A DNA stretch of 64,000 nucleotides from Stenocarpella maydis (GCA_002270565.1 NQMI01000052.1:124001-188000), one strand, 5' to 3'; shown: positions 1 to 12,487, numbered from the stretch's first letter. Translations and numbers: made by a program. Notes: generated by a model from the letters alone, not told the origin.

Positions 1-1260
1 ATATCTCATGCCGCATGCCTCATTCTGCCCCACCCCCCGGTCCATTGCCCCATGCCGATGCCATGCTGCGCCCATGCCTCCAGGCCCCGTATCCCAGGGT
101 GTATTGGCTGTCGTCGTCGTCGAACTCGCCTAGCAGGGCAAGCTCGATTCAGGAGACGATCCATGGCGAGGGCCGAGGTGGACATGGACGGCTCCCTCTC
201 AGCCCATCTTGACTGCGTGGCCGGGTTCTCTTTTGATCTACCTGAGTATTGGGATTGACTTGGACCACCTCATCCACCAACTACCCTGCCCTGCCTGTGG
301 TGTCCTGTAGTGTACAACACGGCAGTATATGGGTAGGTAGGGCATGTCGTTGGGTCCATCCGGCACATGGTCCCCGGCCAAACGGCTAGTACACGTGTAA
401 AGCAGGAGGATGGGCCACAGGTGGTCGGACAACGGCCAACGCCCACGGCCACGAATAGGGTCCCGGGACACGGCCAGCGCCAGGCATGAGAGGTGCTCAT
501 GCCGTGCCGTGCGCTACGCTATCTACTCCGTACATGGCATCCAGTTATGTAGTTGGCGTGCCGTACCGTACCGTACATGTACGATACACCCACGTGTGAG
601 GATCCAATGGGCTCTCGGGGTGGGAGGCATGGCAATCTTGGTGCCTCTCTTCCAACAGGCGATCCAGCCCACCGCACTCCACATTGAAACCCAATCCATG
701 TCAGTCACCAAGTCAGGCTGGAATGGACGGCGGCAGGGCTTCCCCAAATAGCTTCTTCTATACTACTGCGTAGTAGTTGACAGAATCCTCGGTGACAAGA
801 GTTCCAAAGCAGAAATGGCATGGGCAGCTTGACCCGAACCGATGCTCCCCACCGGCACGAGACCGGGCGGACAAGCCCTAGCAGGGCTACACCGTCGGCT
901 CACCAACGCCACTGTGTAAATTGGGTGACCAGCTGTTAAGGTGTGGGAAAGGGAGGAGAGCAATAATAATAAGGGAGTCTCTGGTTCTCTCCCATACTTG
1001 GTTATTCCGGCCGGTGGCATACCCGTAGAACCATGACAAGTACTCTGTGGGAGAGCCCTGGTCCTGACCTCTGACCAGGCCCTCTTGTTTCTCGTTCCCC
1101 TCCCATCCCAGTCCTAGTCACAGTCCCAGTTCCAGACCCGGACTCCATTCCACGCATTCTCCACATTCCCACACTCACACTCGTTCGCACCAGCGCAGGC
1201 AGTAGAAGCAGCACAAGCAGCACCAGCAGCAGCACCAGCAGCAGGGCAGAGAACAGTTTC

Positions 1261-1321
1261 ATTACTATTACTATTATTGCTGTTATTGTTATTATTACTA
1301 TCATTATTATTGTTATTATTG
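1261..1321. repeat. ATT/ATTG-type trinucleotide microsatellite
   Basis: The + strand reads as an imperfect run of ATT, ACT and GTT triplets. It gives runs of Asn or Leu in overlapping frames, which explains the spurious open frames here. Confidence 0.9.
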
Positions 1322-1469
1322 CGGTATGTGGGGGGAGGGCAGCTCACAGACAGGAACTCAGACACGAACTCACAAGACAGGCAGGCGGACCAGCAAAGGC
1401 AAGGCAATGCAAGGCAAGGCAGAGTACTCCGTAGAGCAGAGCAGAGCAGCCGCCCGTCATTCACGGCCT

Positions 1470-1521
1470 AACCAACCAACCAACCAACCAACAAGCCAGC
1501 CAGCCAGCCAGCCAGCCAACC
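1470..1521. repeat. Compound tetranucleotide microsatellite (AACC)n-(AGCC)n
   Basis: About five AACC units are followed directly by about six AGCC units. The two arrays differ by one base per unit, suggesting one array arose from the other. Confidence 0.9.
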
Positions 1522-1784
1522 AGTCAAGATCAAGCAGCAATCGATCGGCTCATTTAATCAATTCATCCGTCGCTCACGTCTCAATCTCTCTCAATCACTA
1601 CTCGTTAAAGCAATCCAATCCATCCCATCCATCCCGCCAGGCATCCAGCAGCCATCCACCACCAGGACCAGGCGCAAACGGGCACTGGCTCCCTTTCATC
1701 CCAGCCTGATCTTTTTCCGTATCGCCCGCATCTTGCATCTTGCATCAATTAAATCCAGTCCAACCTGGTCCAACCCAGTGCAGT

Positions 1785-1825
1785 CACAACAACAACAACA
1801 ACAACAACAACAGCAACAACAACAC
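1785..1825. repeat. CAA trinucleotide microsatellite
   Basis: Around thirteen consecutive CAA units with one CAG interruption lie about 760 bp upstream of the Ras start codon. Confidence 0.9.
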
Positions 1826-2315
1826 TCCCTCCCCCCCAAATTAATTCCTTAAGGCAAGACTGGCCCAACTTGCCACACCAAACACACACAAACGAACATA
1901 CACACGCACACCCACCATCACCTGCCAACCCCGGCCACAATACAACGAGCTCTTGAGACCGCGAATATAAAGTAAAAATAAAACCAAAAAAATAAAATAA
2001 AAAGGAAACAAATCTCCAGCCTTTTGGGATCGACTCGACCCCATTGTCTCAAATACCTGCGCGACCACGGAAAAGCCACCCTTTGTCTCCGAGGACAAAT
2101 CCACACCGCCCCCCCCCTGGCCTCCCCGACTCCCCTTCCAACCTGCTATCTGCTGCTACCTGCTGCTACCTGCTACCTTAAACGCCCGCCCTCTTAGCTG
2201 GACCCGGCCGTTGATCTCCACCTCGTTCAATCTACCGCGAACCCCTCCTTCGCAGCTACCTCCTGCTTTGTCGCCCAACATCTCTGCTCCTTGCACACAC
2301 CACACACCACACACA

Positions 2316-2384
2316 AACTCGCACACTCGCACACTCGCACACTCGCACACTCGCACACTCGCACACTCGCACATTCGCACATTC
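2316..2384. repeat. 8-bp tandem array (ACTCGCAC) in the ras-2 leader
   Basis: About eight near-perfect copies of an 8-bp unit end in two copies with C-to-T changes. The array is 205 bp upstream of the Ras ATG and lies in a C/A-rich tract with few G on the + strand, so it is probably transcribed as unstructured leader. Confidence 0.9.
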
Positions 2385-2588
2385 CCTCTTGCCACACACA
2401 CCTCCACCCACACCCGCACCCACACCCACACCAATACCAACACCCTCATTCTCCAGCCGTCCACTCTCTTCCAAGAACAACAAATACACCACCGACGATT
2501 CCTGCAGAGACCTTTTCTGGTTCGCACGACCACACGGCCACATCAGGCCGTCGCGCGCTACCGCCCCCCCCCCCCTACGAACCCTACA

Positions 2589-3516
2589 ATGGCTGGAAGA
2601 TTTACAACGCCGCACAAGATCGTGGTGCTTGGCGATGGTGGTGTAGGAAAGACGGCCCTGACCATCCAACTGTGTCTACAACATTTCATAGAGACCGTGA
2701 GTCCTCTTCCTCTCCCACCCGTGCCCCTGCCGCCAACGTGCAGATCGTCTCGCGACCGGACCTTCGTGCCCGCTTCGTCATCTGTAATCAGTGCTCCTCG
2801 ATGCAGCCTTTCGATCGTCACTTTCCACGTCGACGCGTCGCAGCCCCGGCAGTCCCCGTCATCGCCTCCTCGACGCTAGCAGGGTCCATGTGGAATCATT
2901 CTAACAGTCCCTTCTTCCAATCTAGTATGATCCCACAATCGAGGATTCGTACCGCAAACAAGTTGTCATCGACGGCCAAGCATGTATGCTTGAGGTTCTC
3001 GACACAGCCGGCCAGGAAGAGTACACTGCGTTGCGGGATCAATGGATCAGAGACGGCGAGGGCTTCGTCCTGGTGTACAGCATCTCCTCTCGGTCATCCT
3101 TCTCGCGCATCAAGAGATTCCATCATCAGATCTATCGTGTCAAGGAGTCCACAGGAGGATCGCCATCCTATCCTGGCTCGCAGATTTCCGCTGCCGGCGG
3201 CCCTATCAATGTGCCCATCATGCTGGTTGGCAACAAGAGTGATCGGGTGACGGAACGCGAGGTGTCCACGCAAGAAGGCCACGCCTTGGCGCGCGAGCTG
3301 GGCTGCGAATTCGTCGAGGCATCAGCCAAGAACTGCATCAACGTCGAGAAGGCCTTCTTTGACGTCGTGAGAATAATAAGGCGACAAAACGCCGCCTCAT
3401 ACTCCTCTGGTGGGGCTTCCAGGCCAGCCAACGGTGCGGCGCAGGGCCGCCGCGACACCATGCCCGACGACAGGCGGTACAGGCGCAAGGGAGATAAAAA
3501 GTGTGTGATATTATGA
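2589..3516 (+). CDS. ras-2: Ras-family small GTPase, ras-2 type
   Basis: A membrane-anchored GTP/GDP switch. Two exons (2589-2696 and 2926-3516) are joined across a 229-bp GT-AG intron in phase 0, giving 232 aa. The P-loop GDGGVGKT is at residues 15-22. The effector loop YDPTIEDSY begins right after the intron, DTAGQEE is near residue 62, then come NKSD, EASAK and a C-terminal CAAX box CVIL with upstream basic residues, implying prenylation. The insert rich in Ser/Pro/Gly after the third motif and the phrase VLVYSISSRSSF match the fungal ras-2 subfamily (Neurospora ras-2, Aspergillus rasB) better than ras-1. In that family ras-2 controls hyphal growth and development. The ATG at 2589 is the only one that places the P-loop at the usual distance. 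The symbol is by homology. Confidence 0.93.
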
Positions 3517-6500
3517 GCGTGTTTCTTGACCACCAGACCTTCATATCCTCAACTCCCGGACCACGGCGATATGACACAGACCGTGCTGCCGCAGCACGAG
3601 AGCGCGGGGACAGAGATTCGCTGGACCAGGAAAGAGCCACTGAAGAAAATGCGCTGCAGAACACAGCACTACAGCGCCTTCTCCGAGACTTTCACTTTTC
3701 GATTTCTGTCGCAGCTTCCAGGGAGACTCCCAAATCCAGGTCTATTTTCTGCCTGGCATCTACTTTTTTTTCGAGGGATACACATTGTATCAAACCACCG
3801 CTTTGATGACCTGGCGAACGGCGCACGATTTAAAAAGAGGCATTGCTGGGGCGTCAGGATCTGGTTTGACCAAACCAGGAAAGAAGGGCAATCATCTATC
3901 TGAACATCTCAAAGGGACAGCTACTGGTGTTTACGGAGTTAACAGGTCTGGGACCCGAAGTGCGACAACATGTTGATGATGCCCCACCCACCGGCGCGAG
4001 GAAGATAAAACGACCAGCCTGGCGCACGACCCCTCAGCTCCTAGGCGCTCGGGGGGTGGGGGGGGGGGTTGTTTGATTCCGGGCGAGCGAGCGCCGCGGA
4101 CAGGAAGCAAAAGCCTCGTTAATATCGGCAGGCTAACCTCACCATCAAGATGAAGCTACGGAGGAGGTGCATTCAGGGAGAACGCGCGGAGGACTGTCCA
4201 ACCACGGGACCGCAGCAAGACTCCCATGTTGTTCATGCTGTCAACACTGGGAATCCGAACCCTTTCACAGGCGACACTCAATAGACGGTTTATCCAATAT
4301 CAAAGTTCCAGTTTCTAATCAGAATCCTGCAGCCCTCTTGCGAACATCACACCCCGTTGTCCTTGACTTTCAGGAGGCACGGGATTCGCGAGACCGTTTG
4401 GTCTGCGCACTTTCCTGTCTACAAGCGGATTAGGAGTGGCATTCTGCAGTGCCAGATGCTCCATGTACTGAGCTCCGGACCAGTCCCGGCCACCACGTAG
4501 CCGGTGTGGTATGCATTACGCGTCTCCAGGAATTCCCTGAACAAGCTGGTGATAGCAAGCTCACGTGGCCTTTCGGGCATGGCGCATGAATAGAGGACAT
4601 GGCACGCGGTGAGGTCGTGTGGTGTCGATGGCGCGATGCCGCCCGCCATGAGAATGGAAGCCGTGCCCCGGCCAGATGCCGGGGCACGCATTAACACGAA
4701 TAGATATCAAACTCGAGCCTTAAATATCGCACCCCGACCCCTTCCCAGAATATAGTGTGCTGCCTTGTTTTTTTCTTTTTGTTTTCACTCTCGGGAAGAT
4801 AGCTAATAAACTTAAAAAAAAAAGAGCATGCGCGAGCATCGACAGTGGCTCAAGCTTTCCGAGCACTGAAGCACCGAAGCCCAAGCCCTTAGGGTGGTCA
4901 CCTCGCCGACCTGATCGGGCGGGAACAAGTGACCGCGGGCCGATGAGGGCAATCCTCGAAAGCCTGTTTGTCTCTACGCCTCTCCCTTCGACCTTTGTCG
5001 CTGGCGTTCACTCGTTCCCACTGTTGCAATGCCCCGGGGCTTGGGTAAAATCCCTGACCATGGGTGATCATTTCCCTCGTCGTTCCTCCGCATTTGCTTT
5101 CGCCAAGGGCTGTCGAGGGAGTATTACGCGCCGCACTAATGGTTGGGTGATGGTCACATTCCGAACGAGTGCTCAGACTGTGGGGTTGCTACAATGTCCT
5201 CCTTTTGTCCTGGCCTGCTGCACTCTCAGGCGTCGACTCGACTTATTTGCAACAGGTATGCACTTACACAAACTCCCACACCTCCAAACCTCACAAGGCT
5301 AAGGGGCTGGTGATCAAGCCAAACACGACCAACGGCCTCGCGCCGCCACAAGGTTCAACGGAGTCTGCTCGCGCAGCACACGGGGGCCACACGCTTGCCC
5401 ACGCACGCCCCCCCCCCCAATGAATGAGGTTGGCGTTTGTCAAAATTGCTTCCATGAGCACAGAAGCTGTCGTGGGCTCTAAGAAGAGGGCAACAAACTC
5501 CCCGGTCGTCCACCATAAAATCCCCGTGAAGATCATCTCAGTTAGCTCGGTCACTCCCACCCCCCCCCCGTTTCCTCTCGCGGCCCGAGTCTCGAAACCC
5601 CCTGGCGCGATCACCCAACCCACGTTGGGTACTGCGCAGATCCGTCCGCCCGTCCACAACTACTCGAGGGTGTCGGTCCTCCCAGACTGCACCAATGCAG
5701 CATCTAAACTTTGACGTTGTTTGTTTTATGGGCCTGCGGCATCTCCATCCCCATCCCAGCCCGAGTTAGACCGGCCGGCCACCCCTGAGCGCTAGCAAGC
5801 CTCACTAGGCTTCTTCAACCGCAACGATGTAGCCCGCCCAGGCACGCGTGCGCATGCTAGCTCTCTGGGGCTCCGCCTTTGCATGAACATTGCAATAGGG
5901 GTGGGGCAGGTGGGGTTGCCATGGCATAGGGCGGCGGAATCTTGAGCTCATGCCTCATCACACACACGCAATGCTCTTTCGGCTCCCGGACGCATCAAAT
6001 TTACAGTCATCACCACCATCGTTGTCGTCATGGGCTAACTGAGGATGCTTCAAGACGAGCCTGGAGCCAAGCCATTGTCATTTCCGCCCGTCTGTCCCGT
6101 CCAAGGGCTTTCCTTCGAGCTGGGAGGGTGTGATGTCATCCTACAGCTTACTTGGAGCTTCCTTCTCGTTATTGTTCCCCGGGCCTGGGGTTCCAGCTGG
6201 GGCCGAGGTTTGGAATCTCACAGGATTTATTTACCTCGGTGACGAGGCGGGACGTGGGGTCCTTCATCTGTGTCCCGCTGTGGCGCGTCCCTCACCTTGC
6301 CAGTCGAGGTGGCCTCAACGGCTGCTGCCCAAGTGATATCGAATGCTGTTGTTATTCCACATTTGCACAAGCAAGACAAACATCTACATGGGCCGCGGAT
6401 AAACCTTTTTCCCTTCGGCCCTTCTCCCTTGCCTGACGACAGGGGATGGTGGGAGAACATCCCAAAGCACTCTATTGGCATGCTGTTATAGTAGTGTACA

Positions 6501-8140
6501 ATCGAATCTGAAGAAGATGATAAGCATGGGGAACAAAGGCCCCGTCGGATCTATTCTCTGATGCGCGCAACTCCACCCCCGGTTCGTCGGTCGCCCGGAC
6601 TTACCAGCACTTCTTCTCCCGTCTCCGTGCCGGGCCCTCGCCCCTCGGGCCTCTGAAGAAGACACCGGCGGCCTGGGGCTGTGAACCAAGTGGTCGAGAC
6701 CGGAAGGACGGCAGGCATTAAAAGTGCAATCTCACCGACGCTACATTAGACGTTATAGCAAGGTGTGTGTGCTGTGTGTGGTAGGCTTCATGCGTAGGAC
6801 TCTTTTACTTTTCCTTCTATCAAGGTTCTACACCACATTCTAGACTACGGTTCATCAATCGAGCTGCTCCACACCACCACACCGCGAATCAACCAACGCC
6901 CTTTTTTCTATACCCCAGTCCAACGACCCGGCTCTTCCCTTCCCACTCTCCAAATCCCCCTCTCTGATATAGCCATGGCTAACTATAAGCACCTATACCC
7001 AGTCCCGTAGTTTTGGGTTTGTAGGATTATGCCACATGGCTCCCCATCCTACCCCCCTCCCCCCCCCCCAAAAAAAACAAAGCACTATTCACGCCGCCCT
7101 TCAGCTGGAGGACCCTGCTGCTGCTGCTGCGCCGCGCGCCCGCCCGTCAAGAACCACCACCGCTTCCCCTTTTATACCCCCTGCCCTCTCCCACCCCAAA
7201 AGCTATCGAGTGGCTTGATAGCTTCGAACCTTATTTTGCGTAGTCGAGGGGGGTCTGTTTCGGGCGTTTGTCTAACCCCAACCTGCGTGGGCTCAACGCC
7301 CTAGCCGCGGTGCTTGCTGCTGTCCCCCATTGCGGGTGTATTTCGGCTGTTCAGATTTGGGGTATTGTGTGTGTGTGTGTGATGTGTATCTGTCTAACTG
7401 TCCGTCCGTCTGTCTCTCCCTCGGCTATTGCCAGCCAAGGGTGGTAAACATCGCTGTTCTTAGTTACGAGATCAACAAAACACGCCGAATTATCACACGG
7501 ATATCGCTATCTCTGGCGGTGTACTCGTGTCTATACAACCCCCCCTGGCTGCCTGGGTAGCTCCTGGTCTGGATGGGACGTTCCTTACCTTGTACGTCGA
7601 CCGGTCAGTATCCTAGGCGACATGGCCGACAAGGGTGATGGATCTCCAAGAGATTCGGACGGGTGTGAGACGTCAAGAAGGAACTGGGGGGCCTGTTCCT
7701 TATCGCCATGCCTGCCTGCTGTTGCTCGGCAGGATTTCGAGGAACAGGCAGACAAAGGCAAGCCACGTTGCCGGTAGTCATATGCTGCGATGGGAGAAGC
7801 GCCAGCGCGGCCGGCCCATCTGCCGTGCGCCGGAGCCGTTTTGGTGCCGTGCCCCTACACTAGTCCTTGCCTCTCGTCTGACCGCGAGAGATTGGCGAGG
7901 CGCCAGGCTCAGCCTGCCTTGGTCCTCTCACATGGGACGGAGAAACAGAATAACCATCACGCCCTAAAACAGTACGGTCTGAGTGTGTTGCCACTCGTTA
8001 AAACCGGAAACTCTGTCGTGCTCGCAAGGGACATCCCTCTTGTCAGGCCAACGTTGGGAGAAAAAGAATCAAGAAAAAGCAAAAGAAAACTCCAGGCTAG
8101 ACTAGTGGTATATAACGCTAGTGATAATTGTGCTCAGGTC

Positions 8141-8174
<34 letters not shown>

Positions 8175-8690
8175 TTTGTCATTTTGTCTCGTCCCCTGCC
8201 ATCCAATAATCCAACAATCCTGTCTACTCCAATCTCCCCAACAAGATGGCCCCCTTCATCATCACGGCTCACCCCTCCGCGGTCATATCATTCCCCAACC
8301 AACTGACATGTCTGGAGCGGAGCGGAGAGAGGGGGGCACAGACAGCGTCGCAGCTGGCTGTCAAGATGCCTAGCGGGGCGAGGACTAAACCGGGAGCTTG
8401 GAAATTACCCTATCCTCCTGCCTTCCTCCCCGCCAGCTGGGTATTGCCCCCTATTCTTCGAGCACGGAGGGTCAATCTCTGTAGGGCAGACAGACGCCTA
8501 GGTCGCCTACCCCCAACCCTGGCATCTTTATCATCAGGCCTATATTTATTCATCCTACTTGTCACATAGGAGCGGGAGCTCGGGGGACAAAGGCTTGGTC
8601 TCCTTTGTTTTTATCCTCCCTGCGGGGTTTGGGGGGGGGGGGGGTGGATTCCAGGCATACCCTTCAGGACGGCCTGGGCCGTAAACAAGC
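3517..8690. other. Long gene-free stretch (about 5.2 kb)
   Basis: No open frame here has a recognisable domain or a credible exon chain. There are homopolymer runs (G near 4054-4068, C near 5409 and 7050, G near 8627), a pyrimidine-rich tract around 6820-7000 and a GA microsatellite. One minus-strand frame at 4419-4697 looks slightly protein-like but could not be tied to a family. Unrecognised exons of a lineage-specific gene cannot be excluded. Confidence 0.5.
8140..8168. repeat. GA dinucleotide microsatellite
   Basis: About thirteen GA units on the + strand, with one ACA interruption at the 3' side. It produces Arg/Glu repeats in overlapping frames that are not a gene. Confidence 0.9.
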
Positions 8691-9190
8691 ACATTCACCG
8701 CGGCCGAGGCAGCGAGGTCGACGAAGCCATCGTAGGTCTCCGGGGGCTCATTCTTCCGGCGCCTGACGTCCCTCGCAAACGCCTGGATAATCTCATCATC
8801 GGGAGAAAAGCATCTGATACTTGTTAGCATCCATGCGCTTACACAAAGTGGTAGTGGGGCGAAAGGGCAGAAACAAGCGAGACTCGGTGACGAACCGCTG
8901 GTCCCGGCCTTGACCGCCCGCCTCAGCCAGCAGCTGCAAGAAGGCGTTGCCAACGGCGTTCTCGATAGACCTGTGAGGTTTGCATGTCAATTAGCTAAAC
9001 GGGGAGACAAGAGCCGCCATCGTGTGGCATGTCGGCCTGGGTCAGGGGTCTTACAGGGGTTTTGGCCCGCCGACATTGTCGGACCCAACAGGCGCATCCC
9101 TGGCGGCCCAGCTCTGCATCGTATAGGAGCTGGCGTGACTCTCATCAAAGGCGAAGAAGCATGGCTGGCCGGGGCTGTATACAAGTGAGC
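8690..9190 (-). pseudogene. Unrecognised minus-strand gene or gene relic
   Basis: I do not recognise this gene. A minus-strand exon ending at 9055 (upstream limit unclear, reading ...CFFAFDESHASSYTMQSW...) joins in phase across a good intron (8971-9054, GTAAGA...CACAG, 84 bp) to an exon reading SIENAVGNAFLQLLAEAGG...RFVTESRLF. That reading then needs a frame change near 8798-8830, where GTAAGC...GCTAAC...CAG looks like an intron but would be only about 30 bp long. The continuation reads DDEIIQAFARDVRRR...YDGFVDLAASAAVNVLVYGPG and runs into low-complexity proline. The protein-like composition across a phase-correct intron argues for a real gene; the mini-intron and missing start suggest decay or a recent frameshift. 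Confidence 0.35.
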
Positions 9191-9756
9191 TGTCAGAGGG
9201 AGTCAAGCATCTGTGGTTTCGATGGCAGGCATGTCTTTTTCCTGAAGGATCAATCTCGAGGATATTTTCGTTGGTCGAATATGAGCAAAGGGCACAGATG
9301 CTGGAGAGTGCCCCACTCCTCGCGGGTGGTGTGCCAGAGCTTAGGCTAGCGGCTGCAGGTGGCCGCGCTAGTGTATAATAATATTGAGAACTGGACAGGC
9401 CCCGTCCACTCTTGCAAGTAGATGGGTCTATTCGCGTATCACACGCCGGCAGTGGGCGAGGTCTTGCGCTGGTTGAGATCATCCGTCTTTGGCCTTTGCC
9501 GGCCTCAGCATACCCCGTCGTCCTTGACCGGCAGGCTGTAATGATAGCTATTAACACCACCACCGTCATCTAAACATCTAGATTTTACACGTACAGGAAC
9601 GAGAAGCACCACTTCCGGCCCCGTCCGCACCCGCAAGAGAGACCCCCTTGGACCATCAATTCATACAGCAGACGTGTGAAAACATCCCCTCGGGACTCCG
9701 TGGAATTCCAAACAGCCGTAGAAAAGAACATGAAAGACGAAGGGCCGCCACCTTTA
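9191..9756. other. Intergenic stretch, nothing recognised
   Basis: Contains the presumed 3' flank of the SNF5-family gene, and possibly further upstream exons of the minus-strand relic at 8.7-9.2 kb. I see no domain or structured repeat. Confidence 0.4.
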
Positions 9757-11671
9757 CTACTGTGGCCTGGAGTCCTTGATGTGTAGGTTTTTCGTCCACC
9801 GCGGTAGCTTCCTGTCCCGCTCGTACATGAAGCCGCAGTTGTTGCATAGGGTCTGTCGGCCAACGGTTAGCAGATTTACTTTGCAGTAATGCGGACTTCC
9901 GGTCCTGGGGTAGAGGGATCCCGAAACCCACCCTTGGTCCATGGGGCCCATCGCGGACAGCCCAAACACTGCTGCCCCATACCCTGCAGTGGTAGCATCT
10001 CCACGTGAACCGCTCTTGTTCCGTCAGTGTGCCGCCACCGCCGTACCCGCCACCGGGAGCCGCGCCAACATCGGGCGTGAACCTCCCTCCCGGCGTGCTG
10101 GCCCTCCCCAGCGGCGACAGGCTCCTGAATCGCCGCTTCTTCTTGCTCCTCTCGCCCCGGCCCATCCGCTCCTCCTCCTGCTCGATCAGGCCCGTGAAGC
10201 CAAAGCCGGCAGGCACGCCGCCCATCATGCCCGTGTTGCTCGAGAATCGCGCCGTCTCGCGCCGCAGCCGCCTGATCTGCCTCTCGCGGTCGCCCTCGCG
10301 CTTCTCGATCTCCTCCTTGGAGAGCGTCTCTATCTTGGGCTCCCACTCGTCCGCCAGGTGCTCCGGGTCGTATCGCCAGCCCGCCCTCTCCCCATGTGCC
10401 GTGATGGCCGCGTCGTTGGGGAAGTCGCCGCCGTTCAGGGCGCTCGCCCCCACCCAGCCAGATATTACTCCGCCGGACTCGCAGGCTTCCTTCTTCAGAC
10501 GCAGGACTGCCTCGTAGATCGCGTGTGTCATCGCAGGAACCCATTCACCGGTCAGGCCAAGATCGGCGCATGTCTGTTTCGAGAATGCTTCGGCCGTACC
10601 CGCGGGATGGAGCAGTGACCACTCGAACTTGTCCGTGTATAACTGGTTCCCGAGGTTGATGCTGAGGTTGATGATGCACCGGTAGGTGTCTTCAGGGTTG
10701 AGGTCGTCCGAGTCGGCGGCCACGTGTTCCGCGGCTGCGGTGACCTCACCGGTGGCGTCCTGTGCAGGGGCCCCCGTGGCCGCGAGGATCGGTGTCGATG
10801 TGCCCAGTGCGGAAGGCGTCGCGGGGAGATGGGACAGTCCGCCTCGAGCGGGCGTGTCGGGACCCGCAGACCCAGACGCCTTGAGAAGGGGAGTTGGTGG
10901 TATGCTGGTGCCATTCTGTCTGGGGCCCGATTCGCTGCCGTTTGCGTGTGAGTGGAAGAGAGGGTGCAGCGCAACACCGGCGTACTCCTCGAGCTGGGTC
11001 CTGATCTGCTTGCTGATCTCGGCGATGGTCAGGTTCCTGTTTGGAAGGTCAAGGTCCTGGACAAGGGTTGCTGCAAACTGGTCCGTTGTCACCAGCGTCT
11101 CGTGCAGGTTCCACAGGAATGTATCGCGAAGCTTGTACGGGATGGTCATCTCGCCCGACTTGTACTGAGGCGCGGTGTAGTCGATGCCCGGCATATTGGG
11201 GGCTGGTGGAGGGTGCGCCGGCAGAGGCGTGAAGGCGGGGATGTCGAGATCGATGCGGATGGGGATTAGAGTAAGCGGGAGACAGGACTGCGCGTAGTTC
11301 TGCATGTCGGAGAGGCCTTGCTTCGACTTGTTCATCCAGTCCCGGTATACACCCTGCACCTCGACGGGCTCGAAGATCTCCTTGTCGAACTTGTCGCCAG
11401 GGTCGAGCTGTGCGCCGCTGTCCTCGCGGCGCAGGCTGCGCAGCCCGGTCGGTCGCCGCCTCGAGTTGTCATCGTCAGATACATCGTAATCGTAGCCGTC
11501 CTCGGCGTAATTGATAATCGTGGTGCCCCGCTTGGTGGTGCGGGAAAGAGGGCCTGTCGGTTGCGATGAGGGCAGAACGGGTGTGAGGAGAGAGTTCCTG
11601 TAGGCGCGCAGCCGTGGTGCGTAGGTGGAGTAGAAAGCCTGGGGCTCCTCCCTCGCCGAGGTCGAGGACAT
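9757..11671 (-). CDS. sfh1: SNF5/SMARCB1-family chromatin-remodelling subunit (Sfh1-like) with C-terminal GATA-like zinc finger
   Basis: Core subunit of a SWI/SNF or RSC-type nucleosome remodeller, nuclear. Two exons (11671-9932 and 9852-9757) flank a 79-bp phase-0 intron and give 611 aa. The SNF5 domain shows its two repeats: one from about residue 136 (PIRIDLDIPAF, then KLRDTFLWNLHET) and one from about 328 (CIINLSINLGNQLYTDKFEW). A basic RxxR-rich segment follows. The C-terminus carries a CYHC...CNNC four-cysteine finger of GATA type (residues about 559-600). The intron lies inside this finger, between the two cysteine pairs, so correct splicing is needed to build it. The start ATG at 11671 fits the N-terminus MSSTSAREEP; an upstream in-frame stretch lacks a good ATG. 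Whether the protein is Sfh1 (RSC) or Snf5 (SWI/SNF) cannot be settled from one sequence; Sfh1 is favoured by its length and the finger. Confidence 0.88.
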
Positions 11672-12487
11672 TGTAGCGGCGTCTTGTAGCTGCCTGCTAT
11701 CGCATGGGAGCTGTCGCGAGCACCGGCGGCACAAAGGGAGGCCGAGGGCAAGGGCGAGGGCGAGGATTCAGGAACTGGCGGGCTTTGGGGACAGGCTGGG
11801 CCCGGCGGAGGGGCTGCAGCACGACGCAGAGCAATCAACCGGCACCAGGTGTGGGGATCAAATGGCCAAGTCGACAAGGCAGGGGGTTGGCAGCGGATGT
11901 GGTGGCGGGCGACAATGGCGAAGGATGGGGACGGATCTGAAATGAGGGATTGTTTGCAGTAGTTTTTTTTGCTGTCGCGTTACCGACCGGCTGAACCGCG
12001 CCCAAGCCAAAGCAGCAGCAGCAGCAGCTTCTACTACCAGTGTGTGCCTGGGTACAGTAAGAACCCCCCAAGCAACCCGGGTTGCCGCGGGGGGCTTGAG
12101 GACGCACGGACCACTTCACCTCTCCTTGTTGAACCTGACTAGGTACCTTGGTGCTCAAGTAGGTATCTGCCGTAGTCGACCAGTAGCAGGTAGCTTGCTT
12201 TGCTCAGCTTGGAGCATGCTTCTTCAATGAAGGAGCCAAGGCTGGCACCACGTCAGTGTTTGGTCATCCTTCACAGTGTCTGGTAAATATCGACATGTCT
12301 ATCGTGTTTGTAGCTATATCCTGCATCCAGGTTTCCCAGGATTGGCTTCAGCCTTCCTCATACAACCCCAGCTGTGATTAACTCCCCACACACGACGCGT
12401 TATTACAGCTCCAACTCGGCCTGGCGCACAGCTTGTTCGGGTTTACCTGCAGCTTGGTCAGTAACACATCTCATTGTCCCGGGTGCC
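11672..12487. other. Intergenic region between two minus-strand genes
   Basis: Promoter side of the SNF5-family gene and 3' side of the S28 peptidase gene. It contains a short CAG repeat near 12009-12029 and copies of the AGGTACCTTGG/AAGTAGGTA motif seen elsewhere in the window. No gene seen. Confidence 0.6.

Larger units (their letters stand above)
1..2588. other. Gene-free flank and probable ras-2 5' leader, rich in microsatellites
   Basis: I see no convincing coding region here; the open frames are short, overlap on both strands and follow low-complexity sequence. The last 1.3 kb before the Ras start is C/A/T-rich on the + strand with several simple repeats listed separately, typical of a long promoter and 5' leader of a filamentous-fungal signalling gene. 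No TATA box or intron in the leader can be assigned with confidence. Confidence 0.6.

Noticed and set aside
2156..3250. Long open frames on both strands across the Ras leader and exons
   Set aside because: They arise from the ACTCGCAC array and the coding bias of ras-2; the His/Thr/Arg repeats have no domain.
4419..4697. Minus-strand frame with text such as LFREFLETRNAYHTGYVVAGTGPE
   Set aside because: Looks faintly protein-like, but no start-to-domain relation, partner exon or family could be supported.
9941..11270. Plus-strand open frames opposite the SNF5-family gene
   Set aside because: Shadows of a GC-rich coding strand; the minus strand carries clear family motifs and a phase-correct intron.
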